Source: Lachnoclostridium sp. An138 (lineage in GTDB: Bacteria; Bacillota; Clostridia; Lachnospirales; Lachnospiraceae). Taken from it: a stretch of DNA of 64,000 nt. Numbering within the stretch: position 1 is the stretch's first letter; each line of letters begins with the position of its first letter. The position numbers were made by a program, and so were the translations under genes. Under the pieces are notes generated by a model. It searched no databases. It was not told the DNA's origin and was given only the letters and a program-made list of their open reading frames with translations. Of this stretch, positions 63,835-64,000 are shown in pieces. Location: the NCBI RefSeq assembly GCF_002160765.1, contig NZ_NFLF01000007.1, positions 105,616 to 169,615 on the forward strand. Direction: 5' to 3'.

Positions 63835-64000
63835 ATTTTTACAGTGACGGGGAATATCATAACATACTTCCTTACAGATAGCAACCGCAGGCCGGTCCCG
63901 TGTTCATTATATTTTTAACACATTTATATTAGCTTTACTTATAGATGCTCCTGGTAATTGAGAACACGCGGACGTGTCTGCGGCACACAGGCGCGGGCGG
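63835..64000 (-). promoter_or_regulatory. upstream region of the symporter with -10 box
   Basis: The minus strand carries TATAAT (63911-63906) in an AT-rich stretch about 70 bp before the riboswitch, without a clear -35 box. No gene is seen from here to the window end. Confidence 0.45.

Overview
The window reads as chromosomal DNA of an anaerobic, spore-forming Firmicute, most likely family Lachnospiraceae (inference). Reasons: the four-gene hrcA-grpE-dnaK-dnaJ order, sporulation genes (spoIIP, gpr, a GerMN lipoprotein), a lepA-hemW pair, an rpsT-holA block, moderate GC with very GC-biased third codon positions, and abundant sugar-ABC and lipoprotein genes. No rRNA, tRNA, CRISPR array, prophage or intact insertion sequence was seen.

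Layout. 1-4.6 kb: a leftward operon of a MoxR-type AAA+ ATPase, a DUF5682 protein interrupted by an in-frame TGA, and a von Willebrand A (VWA) protein running off the edge; it resembles the E. coli yehL-yehM-yehP set. 4.8-9.9 kb: heat-shock operon hrcA-grpE-dnaK-dnaJ (leftward) behind a perfect CIRCE operator, divergent from clpB (10.2-12.8 kb, rightward), which has a structured leader. 12.8-14.9 kb: PAP2 phosphatase and a membrane-anchored MerR/RDD regulator. 15.1-25.8 kb: a long leftward run lepA, hemW, DUF2142 protein, HAD hydrolase, MoxR ATPase, VWA protein, second DUF2142 protein and a small protein; this is a second MoxR/VWA system. 26-29 kb: metal P-type ATPase, small membrane protein and anchored HMA protein behind a Fur-like palindrome. 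29-38.9 kb: spoIIP, gpr, rpsT, holA, comEC, GerMN lipoprotein, WalK/WalR-like two-component pair and a ComEA-like lipoprotein. 39-46 kb: a small DMT transporter, an orphan solute-binding protein and the arginine operon argC-GNAT-argJ-argB-argD with an ARG box. 46.2-51.4 kb: GH25 lysozyme, rarA, then an AT-rich patch with a PD-(D/E)XK-like protein and an ABC-type ATPase. 51.6-52.9 kb: argG with its own ARG box. 53-61.5 kb: a leftward operon (lipoprotein, propeller/solute-binding fusion, two sugar-type permeases, HlyD-like protein) divergent from a two-component system, with 11-bp tandem repeats at both promoters. 61.5-61.8 kb: a 275-bp nested palindrome. 61.8-64 kb: an orphan Phd-type antitoxin and an AGCS amino-acid symporter behind a glycine riboswitch.

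Most notable for follow-up: the 275-bp double-hairpin element abutting what looks like a toxin-gene stump; the two separate MoxR/VWA modules, one with a TGA-split DUF5682 gene; and the two-component-controlled operon that mixes importer permeases with an exporter-type adaptor protein. All functions are assigned by reading motifs, with no database search.
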